A DNA stretch of 64,000 nucleotides. Origin: Kineosporia sp. NBRC 101731. GTDB taxonomy: Bacteria; Actinomycetota; Actinomycetes; Actinomycetales; Kineosporiaceae. The stretch covers positions 496,001-560,000 of the forward strand of contig NZ_BSTC01000003.1 of NCBI RefSeq assembly GCF_030269305.1. The letters are read 5' to 3'. Positions within the stretch are counted from its first letter, which is position 1. Every line of letters starts with the position of its first letter. The notes beneath the pieces were generated by a model. That model did not search any database and was not told the origin of the DNA. It worked only from the letters and a program-made list of their open reading frames with translations. The translations under genes were made by a program, and so were the position numbers. Shown here in pieces: positions 61,270 to 64,000 of the stretch.

Positions 61270-62213
61270 GCCGTGAGGGCGGACGCGGAGGAGTTGATCC
61301 GCCAGTCTCGTTCCTTCTTGATGTCGAACCAGACGACGGCCTTGATCAGGGGGTAGTCCTTCTTCAGGGTCGGGACGACCTGGTTGATCCAGGTGGCCTT
61401 GCTCTGGCCGGTCTCGTCGGAGGACATCTCGCCGATGATGATCGGCTTGCCCTTGGCGGCCAGCTGGGGGTATAGGCCGGCGAAGACAGACTTGAAGGTC
61501 TGCCATGCGAAGTCGGGGTCGGAGGTGCCCCAGTTGTAGCCGTCGATCCCGGTCCAGTCGACGTACCGGTCACCGGGGTAATACTTCATCGCGGCCGGGG
61601 TGCCCGGGCTGGTTTCGTTGTTCGGGCACCAGACCCAGACGACGTTCGTGGCGCCGCGAGCGGTGAAGATGTCGTGGATGTGGCGCCAGGCGGCGATGTA
61701 GGCGGCGGGACGGTGTTCGCCCCAGCCCTCGTCGCCGTTCATCTCCGCGGCGAAGTCGATGAAGAACTTCTGGCCGAGGGCCTTGGCATCGTCGGCGCGC
61801 TTCCTGAGCATCGTGTCGTACGTGCCGTTGACGATGTCGTCGAAGTCGACGTCGTTGGGTTCGACGTTGACCAGCGGGATGCGGCCGGCCGAGAAGTCGG
61901 CCTTGCTGACCGGCGACGTGATCCAGTCGTCGCTCGCGAAGTCGTAGTAGGTCAGGTGGACGCGTGGCGTGGTGCCGATGCGCTGGGTGGTCTGGGCGAT
62001 GGTGCCGTTGCCGTAGTACTGGCCGAGCAGGGCGCCCTGTGCGGGCACGAGGGCGACGCTGGTCACCGCCTGGGCGGCGGGCTTTACGGAGGCGGCCGGT
62101 TCGGAGGCGAAGGCCCCGGTCCGAGTGACGGCGGCCGTGGCGACGAGCACCGTGGCGACGGCAACCACCCCGGTGATCCGGGTGGTCCGTCGTCTTCTGA
62201 GGTCAAGGCTCAT
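61230..62213 (-). CDS. Secreted glycoside hydrolase family 26-like enzyme
   Basis: A 327-residue exported hydrolase. A signal peptide (TTRITGVVAVATVLVATAAV, cleavage near FASEP) is followed by a TIM barrel. The acid/base Glu lies in FFIDFAAEMNGDEGWGEHRP, and VVWVWCPNNETSPGT, YPGDRYVDWTGIDGYNWG and the nucleophile Glu in KPIIIGEMSSDE follow. GH26 enzymes cleave beta-mannans or beta-1,3-1,4-glucans outside the cell. It lies 24 bases after the histidine kinase gene, in the same direction, and may be under the control of that two-component system. Confidence 0.85.
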   Translation of the reverse strand: MSLDLRRRRTTRITGVVAVATVLVATAAVTRTGAFASEPAASVKPAAQAVTSVALVPAQGALLGQYYGNGTIAQTTQRIGTTPRVHLTYYDFASDDWITSPVSKADFSAGRIPLVNVEPNDVDFDDIVNGTYDTMLRKRADDAKALGQKFFIDFAAEMNGDEGWGEHRPAAYIAAWRHIHDIFTARGATNVVWVWCPNNETSPGTPAAMKYYPGDRYVDWTGIDGYNWGTSDPDFAWQTFKSVFAGLYPQLAAKGKPIIIGEMSSDETGQSKATWINQVVPTLKKDYPLIKAVVWFDIKKERDWRINSSASALTAYRNLAKDPYLNP

Positions 62214-62237
62214 ACCGACAGCCTGGCGAACAGACCA

Positions 62238-63509
62238 TTAGCGGACGATGAAGACCGGCAGCTCCAGCTCGACCAGGGCGCCGGGGCCGGTCACGGGGGA
62301 GACGTGGGCCCGTCCGCCGTGCAGTTCGGCGACCCAGCGGACGATGGCCAGGCCCACGCCGATGCCGCCGCGCTCGCCGATGCGGCTGCGCGGACTGATG
62401 CGGCCGTCACCGCCGCGCCCGCCGGTGACGCGGTCGCCGAAGATCTTCTCGCGTTCTGCGGCCGCGATGCCCGGGCCGTGGTCGCGGACGGAGACCCGGC
62501 CGTCCTCGACCGATACCTCCACCGGGGACGAGGCACCGTGGCGCAGGGCGTTCTCCACCAGATTGCGGACGGCCTGGGTCAGCAGGTCGGGGTCGCCGAG
62601 CACGACGCTGGGCTCGGTGCGGAGCGACACGGTTGCGCCCGGCTCCGGCATCTCGTCCACCACCTGCTCGACCAGGAGGTCCAGACGCAGCGGGGTGAGT
62701 TCCAGGGGCCGGGCGCCGCTGTCGATGCGGGCGCGGCTGAGCAGCCCGCCGACCAGCCGGTCGAGATGATCGACCAGGCGCAGCGCGTCCGGGGCGCCGG
62801 CCTGGCTCTCCACGCTCAGGCGCAGGGTGGCCAGCGGTGTGCGCAGCTCGTGTGCCGCCTCGGCGAGGAACTGCTCCTGCTGCTCCAGCGCGCGCATCGA
62901 GGGGCGCATGCTGCGGCCGGACAGGAGGTGGCCGGCTCCGGCCGAGGCCAGCACGAGCAGGATGCAGCCGGCGGACAGCCAGGCGACCAGCTCGGTGTGG
63001 CTGTGCTCTCCGGGGGTCAGGTCGACGGCGACCAGGACGACGGCGCCGATGTCGTCCTCGTTCCACACCGGTGCCGTACCCCACCGCAACCGGCGCCCGT
63101 CGGGTGCCGTGATCGTCCTCAAGACCGGCTCTTGCTCCCGGACGGTCGCCGCCCACAGGTCGGTCAGCTGGTCGGCCCCCGGCAGAACGTCGCTCTGCCG
63201 GGGGCGCACCCACCGGATGCCGGTGCCGGGCTTCTGCAGAACTGCTGTCACCTCCGACGCCGTCGCCAGCTCGTCCTCCGACAGTGGTTCCAGGTGCAGC
63301 ACGCCCTCGTCCATCCAGACGGCCCGCGACAGCGCCTGCACCCGTCCGGTGATCTCCGCGTCGAGACTGCGCGAGGCCGAGCGGGCATCGCTGTACGCGG
63401 CGATGACCAGCAGCGTGACCAGCGAGAGCGCGCTGACGGCGGTGTAGAGGAGGGTCAGGCGCCAGCGCATTCGCCGCAGTTGCTGGGCAGCGGGACGGGC
63501 GGAGCTCAC
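62238..63509 (-). CDS. Sensor histidine kinase (OmpR/EnvZ class)
   Basis: A 423-residue membrane sensor kinase. TM1 (LTLLYTAVSALSLVTLLVIAA) and TM2 (LVAWLSAGCILLVLASAGAGHLL) flank an extracellular domain of about 135 residues. The phospho-His box is EQFLAEAAHELRTPLATLRLS. The ATPase lobe has LVENALRHGA, VRDHGPGIA and GIGVGLAIVRWVAELHGG. The GTG start overlaps the stop of the response regulator gene (GTGA). The signal is unknown; the downstream GH26 gene hints at a polysaccharide-related cue. Confidence 0.92.
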   Translation of the reverse strand: MSSARPAAQQLRRMRWRLTLLYTAVSALSLVTLLVIAAYSDARSASRSLDAEITGRVQALSRAVWMDEGVLHLEPLSEDELATASEVTAVLQKPGTGIRWVRPRQSDVLPGADQLTDLWAATVREQEPVLRTITAPDGRRLRWGTAPVWNEDDIGAVVLVAVDLTPGEHSHTELVAWLSAGCILLVLASAGAGHLLSGRSMRPSMRALEQQEQFLAEAAHELRTPLATLRLSVESQAGAPDALRLVDHLDRLVGGLLSRARIDSGARPLELTPLRLDLLVEQVVDEMPEPGATVSLRTEPSVVLGDPDLLTQAVRNLVENALRHGASSPVEVSVEDGRVSVRDHGPGIAAAEREKIFGDRVTGGRGGDGRISPRSRIGERGGIGVGLAIVRWVAELHGGRAHVSPVTGPGALVELELPVFIVR

Positions 63510-64000
63510 GCCGGACCGTTCAGGCGGTAACCGACGCCCCGTAACGACTCGATCAGGTCGGGCGGTCCGAGCTTGCGGCGCAGGTGCCGGATCACCACGT
63601 CGACCACGTTCGAGGCGGGCTCGCTCATCTCGTCCCAGCAACGTTCCAGCAGTTCGGTGCGGCTCATCGCCTCCCCGGCACGCAGCATCAGCGCCTCCAG
63701 CACGGCGAACTCCTTGGCCGTGAGGGTGAGCAGGACGCCGGAGCGCCGGACCCGGTGGGTGGGCACGTCGAGGGTCAGGTCGGCGACGGTGAGCTGGGGC
63801 AGTCGTGGGTGCTGCTCGCGCCGGCCCAGCGCACGCACCCGTGCGACCAGCTCGGCCAGGGCGAACGGCTTGCCCAGGTAGTCGTCGGCCCCGTGCGCGA
63901 ACCCGGCGACCCGGTCCTCCACCGCGCCCCGTGCCGTCAGCACCAGAACCGGCACGGTGTAACCGTTCTCGCGCCAGGTCCGGAGCAGTTCGAGCACGTC
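63506..64000 (-). CDS. Response regulator, OmpR/PhoB family (5' end outside window)
   Basis: The C-terminal ~164 residues of a two-component regulator. The receiver domain is cut by the window edge, so the phospho-accepting Asp is not visible. VLVLTARGAVEDRVAGFAHGADDYLGKPFALAELVARVRAL contains the conserved Thr and Lys. The winged-helix output domain follows: LTAKEFAVLEALMLRAGEAMSRTELLERCWD, NVVDVVIRHLRRKLG and IESLRGVGYRL. It is co-transcribed with the downstream kinase gene. Confidence 0.93.
   Translation of the reverse strand, partial: DVLELLRTWRENGYTVPVLVLTARGAVEDRVAGFAHGADDYLGKPFALAELVARVRALGRREQHPRLPQLTVADLTLDVPTHRVRRSGVLLTLTAKEFAVLEALMLRAGEAMSRTELLERCWDEMSEPASNVVDVVIRHLRRKLGPPDLIESLRGVGYRLNGPA

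Noticed and set aside
61674-63530. A 618-codon plus-strand frame opposite the GH26 and kinase genes
   Set aside because: It is the antisense shadow of two well-supported minus-strand genes and has no domain of its own.

Overview
The window is very GC-rich, densely coded DNA with many GTG starts, four-base ATGA/GTGA gene overlaps and actinobacterial protein families (DUF3152, DUF2332, DUF6281-like, ROK and LacI sugar regulators). It most likely comes from the chromosome of a saprophytic, high-GC Gram-positive actinomycete. I cannot name the genus from sequence alone. There are no rRNA or tRNA genes, no phage, no insertion sequence and no CRISPR array.

Layout. 1-7.3 kb: a cut-off aldo/keto reductase, a PAP2-like membrane protein, and an ABC importer for monosaccharides (ATPase, permease, ChvE-like binding protein) divergent from a ROK repressor. 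7.4-10.4 kb: a TPP riboswitch and thiM-thiE-thiD/tenA, for thiamine salvage. 10.5-14.8 kb: a DUF3152 lipoprotein, then an unusual operon of a small basic peptide, an SCP2-like protein, a class III aminotransferase and an MFS transporter. 14.8-20.2 kb: an SMI1/KNR4-like protein, an isoaspartyl-methyltransferase-like enzyme, an arsR-arsN1/arsM arsenic locus and a decayed ABC ATPase. 20.4-26.6 kb: a LacI repressor with a GH43-MFS-GH42 operon and two clear operators. 26.6-34.2 kb: an RTX-repeat secreted protein, a sulfatase/glycosyltransferase/TylF-like methyltransferase operon and an orphan histidine kinase. 34.3-43.3 kb: two HAD proteins, a peptidase-like hydrolase, a threonine-synthase-like enzyme, ChrA, MscS, a frameshifted aldolase-type synthase with a YrdC-like partner, and a YczE-like membrane protein. 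43.4-53.4 kb: a GH1 glucosidase with MFS, a phosphotransferase, DUF2332, a TetR/oxidoreductase pair, a WYL-regulator remnant, a quinone oxidoreductase, a small secreted protein and a universal stress protein. 53.5-64 kb: a ROK/ABC/GH20 operon probably for chitobiose, a small alarmone synthetase, a decayed MFS gene that still has an intact-looking attenuator leader, a secreted GH26 hydrolase and a two-component system cut by the window end.

The dominant theme is carbohydrate scavenging. Five separate sugar loci (ChvE importer, GH43/GH42, GH1, GH20, GH26) pair an importer or hydrolase with, in three cases, a nearby repressor. The most unusual signals are a leader-peptide/stem arrangement that appears to sequester the ribosome site of the broken MFS gene at 60.4 kb, and a family of long perfect palindromes. 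Two of these palindromes share an identical 44-bp core, and one seems to provide the Shine-Dalgarno sequence and start codon of the next gene. Five genes look broken: the ABC ATPase, the aldolase, the WYL regulator, the MFS gene and a possible unnamed remnant.
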